The notes under the pieces: model-generated
Databases searched by the model: none
Told to the model about the DNA's origin: nothing
The model's input: only the letters and a program-made list of their open reading frames with translations
Origin: UBA11524 sp045591175
Lineage (GTDB): Bacteria; Bacillota; Clostridia; Christensenellales; Aristaeellaceae
Reading direction: 5' to 3'
NCBI GenBank assembly: GCA_045591175.1
Contig: JAZNSI010000035.1
Coordinates: 1-29,153, forward strand
DNA: 29,153 nucleotides
Translations under genes and position numbers: made by a program
In this document: one piece after another, positions 13,646 to 22,273 of the stretch
Layout: every line of letters starts with the position of its first letter
Position numbering within the stretch: position 1 is the first letter of the stretch

Positions 13646-15553
13646 TTATCCCTCCGCCTCCATGGCTTCCCATTCGGCATACAGGCGGTCGATCTCCTCT
13701 TTCTTGGCCTGATAAGCCTTCGCAAGGGCCGCAGCCTTGTCCGGATCGGCATAAGTCGCCGGGTCCGCCAGCTGCATTTCCAGGTCAGCCGCCTCATCCT
13801 CCGCCGCAGCGATGGCCTTTTCCGCGTTTTGCAGGGCGAGTTTGCGCTCCTTGAGGCGCTTTTCCTCCTCGCGGGACTTGCGCTTCTCCTTCTCCATCGC
13901 GGTGCGGGTCATGCCGGCGTACTCGCTGTCGGGAGCCTGCTCGCGGTTGATCTTCTCAAAATAGTCGTCATAATTGCCCAGGTACTCCTTCACGCCGTCC
14001 TTCTCCAGCACGCAGACCTTGTCGGCGAAGCGGTTGATGAAGTAGCGGTCGTGGCTGATGGCGAGGATCGTGCCGGGGAAATTCTCCAGCGCATCCTCCA
14101 GCACCTCGCGGGAGTCCATATCGAGGTGGTTGGTGGGCTCGTCCAGCAGGAGGACGTTGTCCTTGCGGAGCATGAGCTTGGTCAGCGCCACGCGGCCCTT
14201 TTCGCCGCCGGAGAGGGTGCTGATGGGCATGAGCACCTCATCCCCCGTGAAGAGGAAGAGGCCCAGTGCGCCGCGCACCTCGGTCTGGTCCAGGCGGAAG
14301 AAATCGTCCCAGACCTCGTCCAGCACAGTCTTATCCTCATGCAGATGGGCCTGATGCTGGTCGTAGTAGCCCAGATCCACACCCGCGCCGAAGCGGATGG
14401 TGCCCATGTCCGGCTTCTGCTCGCCCACGATGCACTTGAACAGCGTCGATTTGCCCACGCCGTTGTCGCCGATGATGGCGATGCGGTCGCCCGCGCGCAC
14501 GTGCATCTTCACATGCTCGAACAGCGTCCGGCCGTCGAAGCCCTTCGACAGCTCGTCAATCATGAGAACATCGTCGCCGGTGCGGCGGCGGGTTTCGAAG
14601 CGGAAGCGGATGGCGCTCTCGTCCTGGGGCTTTTCCAGGCGCTCGATCTTCTCCAGGCGCTTCTCGCGGCTCTCGGCCAGCTTGATGGACTTCTCCCGGT
14701 TGAACTGGCGGTACCTGGCAATAATGGCCTCCTGCCGGGCGATCTCCTTCTGCTGAAGCTCGTAAGCCTTCATGCGGATCTCGAAGCGCTCCGTGCGCTG
14801 GGTCATATAAGATGTATAGTTGCCGTCGTAGCACTCGGTGGTTCCCAAAAGGAGCTCGCACATCCGGTCGCAGACGTGATCCATGAAGTAGCGGTCATGG
14901 CTGATGAGCAGCACCGCGCCTTTGTAGGTGCGCAGGTATTCCTCCAGCCAGGCGATGGACTTGAGGTCGAGGTGGTTGGTGGGCTCGTCCAGCAGGAGCA
15001 GGTCGGGCTCGGTCAGCAGCATGCGGCCCAGGCACAGCCGGGTGCGCTCGCCGCCGGAAAGGAGGCTCGCCAGCTGATTCTGCTGTTCCTTGCGGAAGCC
15101 CAGGCCCGCCAGCACGCCCTGCACGGTGGAGCGCCAGCCGTAGCCGTTGCGCCGCTCGAATTCCAGCGTCAGCGCATCGTACTGGCTGCCCAGGCGGCTG
15201 AGGCGCACCATATCGTCGCCGCATTCCGCCATCTGCTCTTCCATCCGGCGCAGCTGCTTTTCCATTTCCACCACCGGCTCAAAGACGCTTTCCAGCTCCT
15301 CCAGCACAGTGCGGCCCTCGCCCACCTCGCCCTGCTGGGCCAGGTAGCCCAGGCGCAGGCCCTTCTGCATGGTGATCGTGCCGCCGTCGGAAGTCTCCAC
15401 GCCGGCGATGATCTTCATCAGCGTGGACTTGCCGCAGCCATTCACACCCACCAGGCCCATGCGCTGGCCGTCCTGGAGGACAAGGGAGGCGTCGCGCAGC
15501 ACCTCATTGGTGCCAAAGCTCTTCTGGACGCCCTGCAGGGAAAGGAGAATCAT
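13646..15553 (-). CDS. ABC-F family ATPase (ribosome-associated type)
   Basis: The 635-residue protein has two ABC ATPase domains and no membrane segments, the ABC-F layout. Domain 1 has Walker A GVNGCGKST at 36-44, signature LSGGE at 165-169 and Walker B LLLLDEP at 185-191. Domain 2 has Walker A GDNGVGKST at 362-370 and a second LLLDEPTNHLD. Between them is a charged helical linker at about 245-310, the part that enters the ribosomal E site in this family. A lysine- and glutamate-rich coiled-coil tail follows. ABC-F proteins rescue or regulate ribosomes or protect them from antibiotics. Housekeeping (YdiF/Uup-like) is likelier than resistance, but sequence alone does not decide. Confidence 0.9.
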   Translation of the reverse strand: MILLSLQGVQKSFGTNEVLRDASLVLQDGQRMGLVGVNGCGKSTLMKIIAGVETSDGGTITMQKGLRLGYLAQQGEVGEGRTVLEELESVFEPVVEMEKQLRRMEEQMAECGDDMVRLSRLGSQYDALTLEFERRNGYGWRSTVQGVLAGLGFRKEQQNQLASLLSGGERTRLCLGRMLLTEPDLLLLDEPTNHLDLKSIAWLEEYLRTYKGAVLLISHDRYFMDHVCDRMCELLLGTTECYDGNYTSYMTQRTERFEIRMKAYELQQKEIARQEAIIARYRQFNREKSIKLAESREKRLEKIERLEKPQDESAIRFRFETRRRTGDDVLMIDELSKGFDGRTLFEHVKMHVRAGDRIAIIGDNGVGKSTLFKCIVGEQKPDMGTIRFGAGVDLGYYDQHQAHLHEDKTVLDEVWDDFFRLDQTEVRGALGLFLFTGDEVLMPISTLSGGEKGRVALTKLMLRKDNVLLLDEPTNHLDMDSREVLEDALENFPGTILAISHDRYFINRFADKVCVLEKDGVKEYLGNYDDYFEKINREQAPDSEYAGMTRTAMEKEKRKSREEEKRLKERKLALQNAEKAIAAAEDEAADLEMQLADPATYADPDKAAALAKAYQAKKEEIDRLYAEWEAMEAEG

Positions 15554-15568
15554 GGTATCCCTCCGGTA

Positions 15569-16360
15569 TCAGATAAAGTACAAAGTCACAAGTACAGCAA
15601 CCGCCGCCGCGGCAATCAGCCCATCCGCCCATTTCATCGGGGGATGCGCCACCTTCGGCTGCTTCACGCCGACGTATACCGCCAGCGCGATCAGCCCCGC
15701 GCCGCACAGGATGCTCCCCCACTCGGGGATGTCCACCCAGTTCAGCGCAGATATATTATAGAAGAAATGCGCCGTCATCGGCACAGCGATGCGCCCGGTG
15801 TGCAGCATCAGCAGCGTCAGCATCAGCGACACAACCAGCAAGCTGGGGAGATTCGCCGCGTTGCCGTGCATGAGGGCAAATGCCGCCGTCGTCAGCACCG
15901 CAGCAGTTACCCGACGGCTGCCATCGAGCAGCCCCGTCAGCAGCGCCCCGCGGAAGAAGGCTTCCTCCGCCACCGCCGGAACGATCGCCAGCGCCGCAAT
16001 ATACAGCACCGCCACAGGCAGTGTTTCCGGCACAGGGAGCGCATCGGGCGTCAGACCCAGCCAGCCCTGCCAGGCTGCGTCCACCGGGGACATGGCCATG
16101 CGGGTCAGCAGTCCGGCGATCACCGCCAGGCCGATCCCCGGCCACACATTTTTCTTCTGCGGCAGGCGGACGCTCGTCCACGGGCGCAGGAGCCACGCGG
16201 GCAATCCCAGCAGCAGGAGCGTCGCCAGCATGCCGCCGATGCACTGGGGCACCGGGTTCACCGACGCATCCGGCAGCATCGCCGCCAGCAGGATGTCCAT
16301 CGGGCGAGTCAGCAGCGTCAATGCCAGTAGCGTCAGCAGGACACGGCGTGTTTTGCTCAT
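15569..16360 (-). CDS. CPBP-family intramembrane metalloprotease
   Basis: This 263-residue membrane protein has about seven or eight hydrophobic segments. It carries the three CPBP (Abi/CAAX-protease-like) motifs: EExxxR at 132-137 (EEAFFR), FxxxH at 161-165 (FALMH) and HxxxN at 198-202 (HFFYN), which hold the metal and catalytic groups. Bacterial members have been linked to bacteriocin self-immunity, peptide maturation or protein anchoring; the substrate here is unknown. The ATG overlaps the walJ stop as ATGA, and the ABC-F gene begins 15 bases after its stop, so the three are one operon. No bacteriocin gene is seen nearby. Confidence 0.9.
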   Translation of the reverse strand: MSKTRRVLLTLLALTLLTRPMDILLAAMLPDASVNPVPQCIGGMLATLLLLGLPAWLLRPWTSVRLPQKKNVWPGIGLAVIAGLLTRMAMSPVDAAWQGWLGLTPDALPVPETLPVAVLYIAALAIVPAVAEEAFFRGALLTGLLDGSRRVTAAVLTTAAFALMHGNAANLPSLLVVSLMLTLLMLHTGRIAVPMTAHFFYNISALNWVDIPEWGSILCGAGLIALAVYVGVKQPKVAHPPMKWADGLIAAAAVAVLVTLYFI

Positions 16361-17166
16361 ACGTCAGCCTCCAGCGTATAGACGCTGCCCACCTGATCTC
16401 GGCGGGCCACATCCAGGAAGAGGTCAACGCCCAGACGGATGCCCTCGCGCTGCATGCGCTCCTCATTGACACGGCGTGCCAGCGCCGGGGTGTTGTTTTC
16501 CGCGCTCAGATGGCCGAGAATCACATGCTGCGTCCCCGCGTCCACCAGCTGGAGGAGCGCATCGGCGCAGGCGTCGTTGGACAGATGGCCGTGGTTGGAC
16601 AGGATGCGCTGCTTCAGGCGCAGCGTGTAGTGGTCGTTCATGCGGAGCATATCCGGGTCGTGGTTGCTCTCCAGCAGCACCAGGGACGAGCCCGCCACCG
16701 CATCGCGCACGGTTCGGGGGAAGAAACCCAGATCCGTCGCTGTTGAGATGCTCACATTTCCGCCCCATAGACGGTATCCCACAGGATCCGCCGCGTCATG
16801 GGGAATGGAGAAGGGCACCACGCCGATGTCCCCCAGGTAGAAATCCGAGAAGGTATCGAAGGTACGGCGGCAGCCCTCGGGCATTTTGCCAACCTTTTCG
16901 TCCATGGCGGCCCAGGTGGCGTCGGTGGCGTAGACCGGCAGCTTGTACTTGCGGGCCAGCACGCCCACGCCGGCGATGTGGTCGGTATGCTCATGGGTGA
17001 CGAGTACACCATCGAGGGTTCTCGGGTCAACGCCAATCATGTCGAGGGCCTCGGCGATCATCTTGCCGGATTTGCCCGCATCGATCAGCAGACGTGTCCC
17101 GCCGTACTGCACGAAGAGCGCGTTGCCGCTCGACCCGGAGTACAGCGGGCAGAATATCATATCCAT
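16357..17166 (-). CDS. walJ: MBL-fold metallohydrolase, WalJ/YycJ family
   Basis: The 269-residue protein starts MDMIFCPLYSGSSGNALFVQ, the YycJ N-terminus, and has the metallo-beta-lactamase metal motif HEHTDH at 58-63. Further family features are LLESNHDPDML and SNHGHLSND. Relatives are DNA exonucleases or coordinators of cell-wall synthesis and division in Firmicutes. In Bacilli it sits with walK; here no two-component system is adjacent, and it heads an operon with a CPBP protease and an ABC-F ATPase. The ribosome binding site is weak: AAGGA lies about 14 bases ahead, so the second ATG, two codons later, is also possible. Confidence 0.88.
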   Translation of the reverse strand: MDMIFCPLYSGSSGNALFVQYGGTRLLIDAGKSGKMIAEALDMIGVDPRTLDGVLVTHEHTDHIAGVGVLARKYKLPVYATDATWAAMDEKVGKMPEGCRRTFDTFSDFYLGDIGVVPFSIPHDAADPVGYRLWGGNVSISTATDLGFFPRTVRDAVAGSSLVLLESNHDPDMLRMNDHYTLRLKQRILSNHGHLSNDACADALLQLVDAGTQHVILGHLSAENNTPALARRVNEERMQREGIRLGVDLFLDVARRDQVGSVYTLEADV

Positions 17167-17281
17167 ATATATGTAGGAAATCCTTTCGTATATGGGGATG
17201 AGCAGATGGGATTGCCCGGCCTCTTTGCGGCAGGTGCGGGCGTGGGCGAGCAGTCTCCGTGCGGCTGGGCGAGCTGTTTCG

Positions 17282-17398
17282 GCTGATCCGGTGGATCAGC
17301 GAAAGGCGCGTGGGGCTACTTCGCGCTGCGGCGCGGAGGTCTCCGACGGGCAGGGGCTAACGCCGCCCCTGCACCCGCGCAAGGGTCACAGACCCTTG
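17282..17398. repeat. Cluster of four perfect hairpins in the licD-walJ gap
   Basis: The 255-base gap carries four stem-loops in 117 bases: GCTGATCC/GGATCAGC (8 bp, loop 3, 17282-17300), CGCGC/GCGCG (5 bp, loop 4, 17322-17335), GCAGGGGC/GCCCCTGC (8 bp, loop 7, 17350-17372) and CAAGGGTC/GACCCTTG (8 bp, loop 3, 17380-17398). The last is followed on the plus strand by ACCCCTTTTT and, on the minus strand, comes soon after the licD stop. The base composition is unlike a coding region. It may be a dispersed intergenic repeat, a transcript-end structure or a small RNA. Confidence 0.55.
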
Positions 17399-17421
17399 AC
17401 CCCTTTTTGTCCCGTCCCTTG

Positions 17422-18168
17422 TTAGATGTCCAGGTGCTTGGCGACGCGCTCCGCTTCCGGCGGCGGCGTCATGTAGTCCGGGCCGAAGAGAATCGTCAGC
17501 ACCTCATCCCACTTGGCAGGAATCAGGCACTCCAGGCTCTCAAAGGGCACCTTGATCTTCTCCTCAAACTGCTCGGGATGCCAGATGTGCATCATCAGCT
17601 CAAACGCGCCGTTGGACATGCACAAGTCGTTGCCCTCCTTCACGGAGGTGGACCACTTGTCGTACATCTTGGCCTTCCAAGCGGTGGAGAAGGGCAGACC
17701 CATGATATGCGTACCGAACAGCAGGATCTTGTTCTTCAGGTTGAAGCGGCTGTAATCGACCTTCTTCTTCATCATGCCCTGGAGCATGTGCAGCCGCAGG
17801 AACCACAGTTTGCGCTTGATGCCCGCCTCCGGCACGGGATCCAGGATGAAGAAATCCGTGAACGCCGCAGCCTTCTCCGGGTCGCGGTTCATGACGCGGG
17901 GCGTCCAGGTATCCAGGTAGGTCAGTTCGAAGCGCTGATCGCACTCCTGGGGGTACACCACGCGGAACTTCTCGAAATTCGCGCGGGTCATCAGCAGATC
18001 AACGTCGTCATCCCACGGGATGAAGCCCTTGTGGCGCACAGCGCCCAGGAGCGTGCCGCACATCAGGTTGTACTCAATGCCGTGACGCTCGCACACGGCG
18101 ATCACATCCCGCAGCTGCTCGATCAGCTCGGCGTGGATTTCCGGCAGGGAAAGCTTCTTTTCTTCCAT
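17422..18168 (-). CDS. LicD-family phosphotransferase
   Basis: The 248-residue protein has the LicD nucleotidyltransferase-like core: GTLLGAVRHKGFIPWDDDVD at residues 38-57, with the DDDVD acidic metal-binding cluster. LicD proteins transfer phosphocholine or related phospho-alditols onto surface glycans such as teichoic acids or capsules. No choline uptake or activation genes (licABC) are present, so the group transferred is unknown. It is the last gene of the parA-led operon, 52 bases after a secreted protein and alongside a sugar-phosphate transferase and split transketolase, consistent with glycan decoration. Confidence 0.88.
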   Translation of the reverse strand: MEEKKLSLPEIHAELIEQLRDVIAVCERHGIEYNLMCGTLLGAVRHKGFIPWDDDVDLLMTRANFEKFRVVYPQECDQRFELTYLDTWTPRVMNRDPEKAAAFTDFFILDPVPEAGIKRKLWFLRLHMLQGMMKKKVDYSRFNLKNKILLFGTHIMGLPFSTAWKAKMYDKWSTSVKEGNDLCMSNGAFELMMHIWHPEQFEEKIKVPFESLECLIPAKWDEVLTILFGPDYMTPPPEAERVAKHLDI

Positions 18169-18220
18169 TTGTATATGCTCCTTACTCAGCTAAACGGTAT
18201 GGCCTTGCTGCCATCTTTGC

Positions 18221-18850
18221 TTACACTCCGGTCATATCCAGGCTGACGGCATCCTCCATGATCCACAAGGAGTCGGCGATCGCATCGCCCAGGGCAAGCT
18301 GCTCTTCCGTGACCTCACCCTCAGCCGGGAAAACCGCAATCGTGACGCAGTATCCGCCGTGGACGGTGAAATACTCTGACATGTGCCTCACAGAGCCGTC
18401 CTCCGTGGTGTAGGCAGCGTCGGTCCATACAAACTTATGGCCGCCGGGGACGCAGTACATCTCCACCGCCGCAACATCGTAGCCGTACTCGCTCAAATAG
18501 CTCCGGTAATACTCGCACTCCACCGTCTCGCCGTAGTCAGTCAGGTCTTTGTAATCCTCGGCCTCCGTCGGATAGGCATAGACATATACCTCGCAGGTCA
18601 GTGCTGTGTCGAACATCATGACGTATACATCATTGGCTTCCATCCAGGGCAGCAGCTCCCGCTGGCTCAGTCCCAGCTTGTTGAACGCCGATGCGCTGCT
18701 TTCCCGGGTCAGACAGTGGCCCTCTATGGGCGTGAAGAAGAACCTCGCGCCGTCCAGTTCCACAACGAGGTTGCCTTCGTCATCCATTTCCGCCAAGCCG
18801 CACAACGGCAGCAGGCACACAAGCAGCAAGAGCGCGATAAGTTTCTTCAT
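18221..18850 (-). CDS. Hypothetical secreted protein
   Basis: I do not recognise the family. The 209-residue product starts with a signal peptide MKKLIALLLLVCLLPLCGLA and probable cleavage before Glu21. Cys17 lies in LPLC, a poor lipobox, so lipid anchoring is doubtful. The mature part is acidic and aromatic-rich (YVYAYPTEAEDYKDLTDYG) and ends near EEQLALGDAIADSLWIMED, a pattern like small secreted proteins that measure or bind at the envelope. It starts 12 bases after the transketolase gene, inside the glycan operon. Export is well supported; the role is not. Confidence 0.8.
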   Translation of the reverse strand: MKKLIALLLLVCLLPLCGLAEMDDEGNLVVELDGARFFFTPIEGHCLTRESSASAFNKLGLSQRELLPWMEANDVYVMMFDTALTCEVYVYAYPTEAEDYKDLTDYGETVECEYYRSYLSEYGYDVAAVEMYCVPGGHKFVWTDAAYTTEDGSVRHMSEYFTVHGGYCVTIAVFPAEGEVTEEQLALGDAIADSLWIMEDAVSLDMTGV

Positions 18851-18862
18851 ATCAATATCCTC

Positions 18863-19786
18863 TTAATCGTTCAGCCAGCCGATCGTCCGCTCGCAGATGG
18901 CCTTGTCATCCATGCGGTACTCGCCGCGCAGATACTGCTGGGTGCCGACGATGGTGGAATACACATCCTCCATGCCGATGCGGTGGACGCGGCAATTCGC
19001 ACCCTCCTCGGCGATGACCTCGCACACCGCGCTGCCGAAGCCGCCCACGATGGAGTGCTCCTCTACCGTGACGATGTGCCTGAACCGCTGGCTCAGCTCG
19101 ATGAGCTTTTCCCGGTCAATGGGCTTCAGGCAGGGGAAGCTGACCACCTCGGCGGACACGCCCTGCTCCTCGAGCAGCTTGGCCGCGCCCACCGTTTGGG
19201 TCAGGATACCGCCGGCAGAAAGCAGCGCCACATCCTTGCCCTCGCGGAGAGTCAGCGCCCTGGGGGCGGTGTAGCCCTCGATGGGGCCGCCATGCAGATA
19301 GGGTTCGCCTCCGCGGCCCAGCCGCAGATAGCAGGTGCCGGGGGTGTTCAGCATCACCGGGACGATAGCCTCCACCTCGTGGGGATCGCCGGGAGTGAAC
19401 ACCGTCACGCCGGGTAGCGCGCGCAGGATCGCCATGTCCTCCGTCGCGTGGTGGGACATGCCCAGGCTGCCGTACACGAAGCCGCCGCCCACGCACACCA
19501 CCTTCACGTTGGCGTTGTGGTACGCACAGTCGTTACGGATCTGCTCGATGCAGCGCAGGGTCGGGAAATTGCCGATGGAATAGGTCAGCACGGTGCGGCC
19601 GGTCATGGCCAGGCCGGCAGCGAGGCCGGTCATGCCCTGCTCGGCGATGCCCGCGTTGACAAACTGGTCGGGATAGGTCTCCCAGAAGGGCTTCAAAACG
19701 CCGAAGCCCAGGTCGCCGGTCACCAGCGTCAGCTTGGGATCCTTGGCGGCTTCGCGCATCAGCGCACGGGTGAATGCGTCTCTCAT
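18863..19786 (-). CDS. Transketolase C-terminal subunit (split enzyme)
   Basis: The 307-residue protein contains the pyrimidine-binding domain and C-terminal domain of transketolase. It begins MRDAFTRALMREAAKDPK and shows VNAGIAEQGM at 43-52, with Glu49 at the position that activates thiamine diphosphate. It also shows GMSHHATEDMAILRALPG, typical of transketolase and DXS. The frame is open upstream, but the ATG chosen overlaps the partner gene stop as ATGA. It must pair with the neighbouring N-terminal subunit. Lying among glycan genes, it may make a sugar precursor rather than serve central metabolism; that is inference. Confidence 0.92.
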   Translation of the reverse strand: MRDAFTRALMREAAKDPKLTLVTGDLGFGVLKPFWETYPDQFVNAGIAEQGMTGLAAGLAMTGRTVLTYSIGNFPTLRCIEQIRNDCAYHNANVKVVCVGGGFVYGSLGMSHHATEDMAILRALPGVTVFTPGDPHEVEAIVPVMLNTPGTCYLRLGRGGEPYLHGGPIEGYTAPRALTLREGKDVALLSAGGILTQTVGAAKLLEEQGVSAEVVSFPCLKPIDREKLIELSQRFRHIVTVEEHSIVGGFGSAVCEVIAEEGANCRVHRIGMEDVYSTIVGTQQYLRGEYRMDDKAICERTIGWLND

Positions 19787-20655
19787 GGCCTCTGCGCCTC
19801 CAGTTCCTTGAGTGCTGCTTCGTATTCCTCGCCCTGGGGCGTGCGGTAATGCCACAGGATATCGTTCTCCATGAAGGACACGCCCTTGCCCTTGGTGGTC
19901 TCCGCGATGATGACCGTGGGCTTGCCGGTGCCGCGATTCTGCTTGGCCTGCTCGAAGGCAGCACGCAGAGCCGCAACGTCGTGGCCGTCCACCTGCATCA
20001 CGTTCCAGCCGAAGGAAGCCCACTTATCGGTGAAGGGCTCCAGGGCGATGGTGTTCTCGCAGAAATCCAGGGACTGCATGCGGTTGTGATCCACCACGGC
20101 GATCAGGTTGTCCAGCTTGTACTGGTGGGCCTGCAGCGCGGCCTCCCAGACGGAGCCCTCGTCGCACTCGCCGTCGCCCATGACGCAGAAAACGCGCCAG
20201 TCGGCTGCATCCTTCTTGCCGCCCAGGGCCATGCCCGCAGCGACCGCCAGGCCATGGCCCAGCGAGCCGGTGGAGAACTCCACGCCGGGCACACCCTTAT
20301 GGCTCACATGGCCGGACAGGCGGGAGCCGTTGGCATAGTGGGTGCTCAGCTCCTCCACATCGAAGAAGCCGCGCTCCGCCAGTGCCGCGTAGACCGCCGC
20401 GCCCGCGTGACCCTTGGAGAGGATCAGCCGGTCGCGAGTAGGCATCTTGGGCTCGGCAGGGTTGACGTTGAGCACGCCGGTGTACAGCGTCGCCATGATC
20501 TCCGCGAGGGAGAAGATCGCGCCGATGTGGCTGCCGCGGGAGATATGGGTCATTTCCAAACCGTGGCGGCGGATCAGCCAGGCCAGCACCCGCGCATCCG
20601 CGGTGTCAATGGGCTGACCTGCAAAAGCCGCATGGGTCTTTTCCGTGTAGGTCAT
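19783..20655 (-). CDS. Transketolase N-terminal subunit (split enzyme)
   Basis: The 290-residue protein is the thiamine diphosphate-binding half. The cofactor motif GDGECDEG lies at 160-167 with the metal ligands Asp161 and Asn191 (VVDHNRMQ). It also has LILSKGHAG at 77-85 and EFSTGSLGHGL at 126-136, both conserved. Split transketolases are common in bacteria and archaea beside sugar-activation or glycan genes. It starts 2 bases after the sugar transferase gene and overlaps the C-terminal subunit by 4 bases, ensuring equal expression of both halves. Confidence 0.93.
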   Translation of the reverse strand: MTYTEKTHAAFAGQPIDTADARVLAWLIRRHGLEMTHISRGSHIGAIFSLAEIMATLYTGVLNVNPAEPKMPTRDRLILSKGHAGAAVYAALAERGFFDVEELSTHYANGSRLSGHVSHKGVPGVEFSTGSLGHGLAVAAGMALGGKKDAADWRVFCVMGDGECDEGSVWEAALQAHQYKLDNLIAVVDHNRMQSLDFCENTIALEPFTDKWASFGWNVMQVDGHDVAALRAAFEQAKQNRGTGKPTVIIAETTKGKGVSFMENDILWHYRTPQGEEYEAALKELEAQRP

Positions 20656-20657
20656 GC

Positions 20658-21350
20658 TTACTTCTTCCCCTTTTCCTGCGCCATCTTCTTGGCCTTGCCG
20701 AACACGCCGCCGATGGTCTCGAAGAAGAGCTGCATATCCAGCTTGAAAGACTGATTCTTCGCGTACTCCACGCGCAGGCGGTTCTTTTCCGGCAGGATGT
20801 ACTTCTCGTAGTTCTCGACGGGGTTCTCCGTGCCGACGATCTCATCCTGGGCGATGTACACGATGGAGGAGCGGTCGGTGATGCCGGGACGCACCCACAT
20901 GATGCACTGCTGCTCCTCGGTGTAGGCGTTGGTGTACAGCAGCAGCTCCGGGCGCGGGCCGACGAAGCTCATGTCGCCCTTGATGATGTTGAGCAGCTGA
21001 GGCAGCTCGTCCAGCTTCAGGCGGCGCATGATCTTGCCGGACTTGGTCACGCGGGGATCGTCCTTGGCAGTGCAGCCACCGGTCTTGTCGGCGTCCACCA
21101 CCATGGTACGGAATTTCATGATGTAGAAGGGCTGATTCTTGTAGCCGCCGCGCACCGCCCGGTAGAAGACAGGGCCGGGGCTGTCGAGCTTCACCCAGAT
21201 GGCCAGGGGGATCATCACCAGGCTGGCGGGAATCAGCATGATCAGCGCGAGGGCAAAGTCCAGCACGCGCTTGACGACATTGGAATAGAAAGGATGGGAC
21301 AGCGGGCCGTCCCAGCGGGGCAGCTCAGGGAGAGGCGGGAGATTGGCCAT
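20658..21350 (-). CDS. Polyprenyl-phosphate sugar-1-phosphate transferase (PglC/WecP-type)
   Basis: These enzymes move a sugar-1-phosphate from a nucleotide sugar to undecaprenyl phosphate, the first membrane step of capsule or glycan synthesis. The 230-residue protein is the short, monotopic form. It has KRVLD at 27-31, one membrane segment at about 32-53, SPGPVFYR at 57-64, MKFRTM at 78-83, LDELPQ at 113-118 and GPRPE at 131-135. The 4-6-helix N-terminal module of WbaP is absent. The sugar is not predictable. It directly follows parB (13-base gap holding a ribosome binding site), an unusual neighbour. Confidence 0.93.
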   Translation of the reverse strand: MANLPPLPELPRWDGPLSHPFYSNVVKRVLDFALALIMLIPASLVMIPLAIWVKLDSPGPVFYRAVRGGYKNQPFYIMKFRTMVVDADKTGGCTAKDDPRVTKSGKIMRRLKLDELPQLLNIIKGDMSFVGPRPELLLYTNAYTEEQQCIMWVRPGITDRSSIVYIAQDEIVGTENPVENYEKYILPEKNRLRVEYAKNQSFKLDMQLFFETIGGVFGKAKKMAQEKGKK

Positions 21351-21363
21351 GGTGCGTGCCTCC

Positions 21364-22236
21364 TTACATGTTGTTCAGCTGCTGCAGCACCTCGTTGAGG
21401 CGTTCCAGCTCGTCCTGAGAGTAATACTGCAGCACGATCTTGCCCTTCTTGACGGTGCCGGTGAGGGTCGCACGCATACCGAAGGTCTCGCGGCAGAGGG
21501 TCTCCAGCTCGGTCAGCTCGGCAGGAAGGACATGCAGGGGCTTCTCCTGCTTGGGGAGCTTCGCGCTGTTCTGCTTGAGCAGGGCAGCAGCATTCTCCAG
21601 CTGGCGGACGCTCCAGCCTTCCTCGATACAGCGGTTGGCCAGGCTGCGCTTCACGTCGTCGGAGTCCAGGCCAGCCAGCACGCGGGCATGACCTGCGGAC
21701 AGGACGCCCCGGCGCACCATGTCGATGACGTCCTCCGGGAGGGTCAGCAGGCGCAGCAGGTTCGCCACAGCGGGGCGGCTCTTGGACAGCCGCTGGGCCA
21801 CGGTTTCCTGGGTGTAGCCGCACTGCTTCATCAGGCTCTGGATGCCCATGGCGGTTTCGATGGGGTTCAGGTCCTCGCGCTGGATATTCTCGATCAGCGC
21901 GATCTCCATTTGGGTGGGGATGTCCATCTCCCGCACAATGCAGGGTACGGCATAGAGACCCGCCGCACGGGCCGCACGCCAGCGGCGTTCACCGGCAACG
22001 ATGCGGTAGCGCCCGCCCTTCATCGGGGTCACGAGGATGGGCTGCAAAACGCCCTGCTCCTTGATGGACTGGGCCAGCTGAGCAATCGCCTCCTCGGAGA
22101 AGATATGGCGGGGCTGATCGGGATTGGGGTCGATATCGCCGATGGCGATCTCCTGGCCCGCGCCGGGGGCCGTGGTATCCAGTTCGGGCAGCAGGGCGTC
22201 GAGGCCCCGGGCAAGTCCGCGCGTCTTTTTAGGCAT
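21364..22236 (-). CDS. parB: Chromosome partitioning protein ParB (Spo0J family)
   Basis: ParB binds parS sites, spreads as a CTP-gated clamp and loads SMC. The 290-residue protein starts with KKTRGLARGLDALLPE, the ParA-stimulating N-terminal motif. It has the CTP-binding motif GERRWRAA at 82-89 and ENIQREDLNPIE at 116-127, then a helix-turn-helix at about 133-160 and a dimerising C-terminus. It follows parA by 37 bases. I found no convincing parS (TGTTTCACGTGAAACA-like) in the window. It is transcribed together with the glycan genes downstream. Confidence 0.96.
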   Translation of the reverse strand: MPKKTRGLARGLDALLPELDTTAPGAGQEIAIGDIDPNPDQPRHIFSEEAIAQLAQSIKEQGVLQPILVTPMKGGRYRIVAGERRWRAARAAGLYAVPCIVREMDIPTQMEIALIENIQREDLNPIETAMGIQSLMKQCGYTQETVAQRLSKSRPAVANLLRLLTLPEDVIDMVRRGVLSAGHARVLAGLDSDDVKRSLANRCIEEGWSVRQLENAAALLKQNSAKLPKQEKPLHVLPAELTELETLCRETFGMRATLTGTVKKGKIVLQYYSQDELERLNEVLQQLNNM

Positions 22237-22273
22237 AATGATGACTCCCTCTATATCAAATCCTGTGTAAAGA

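Noticed and set aside
13577..16330. A plus-strand open frame of about 900 codons
   Set aside because: It is antisense to the ABC-F and CPBP genes, whose motifs are clear on the minus strand, and it shows only low-complexity composition.
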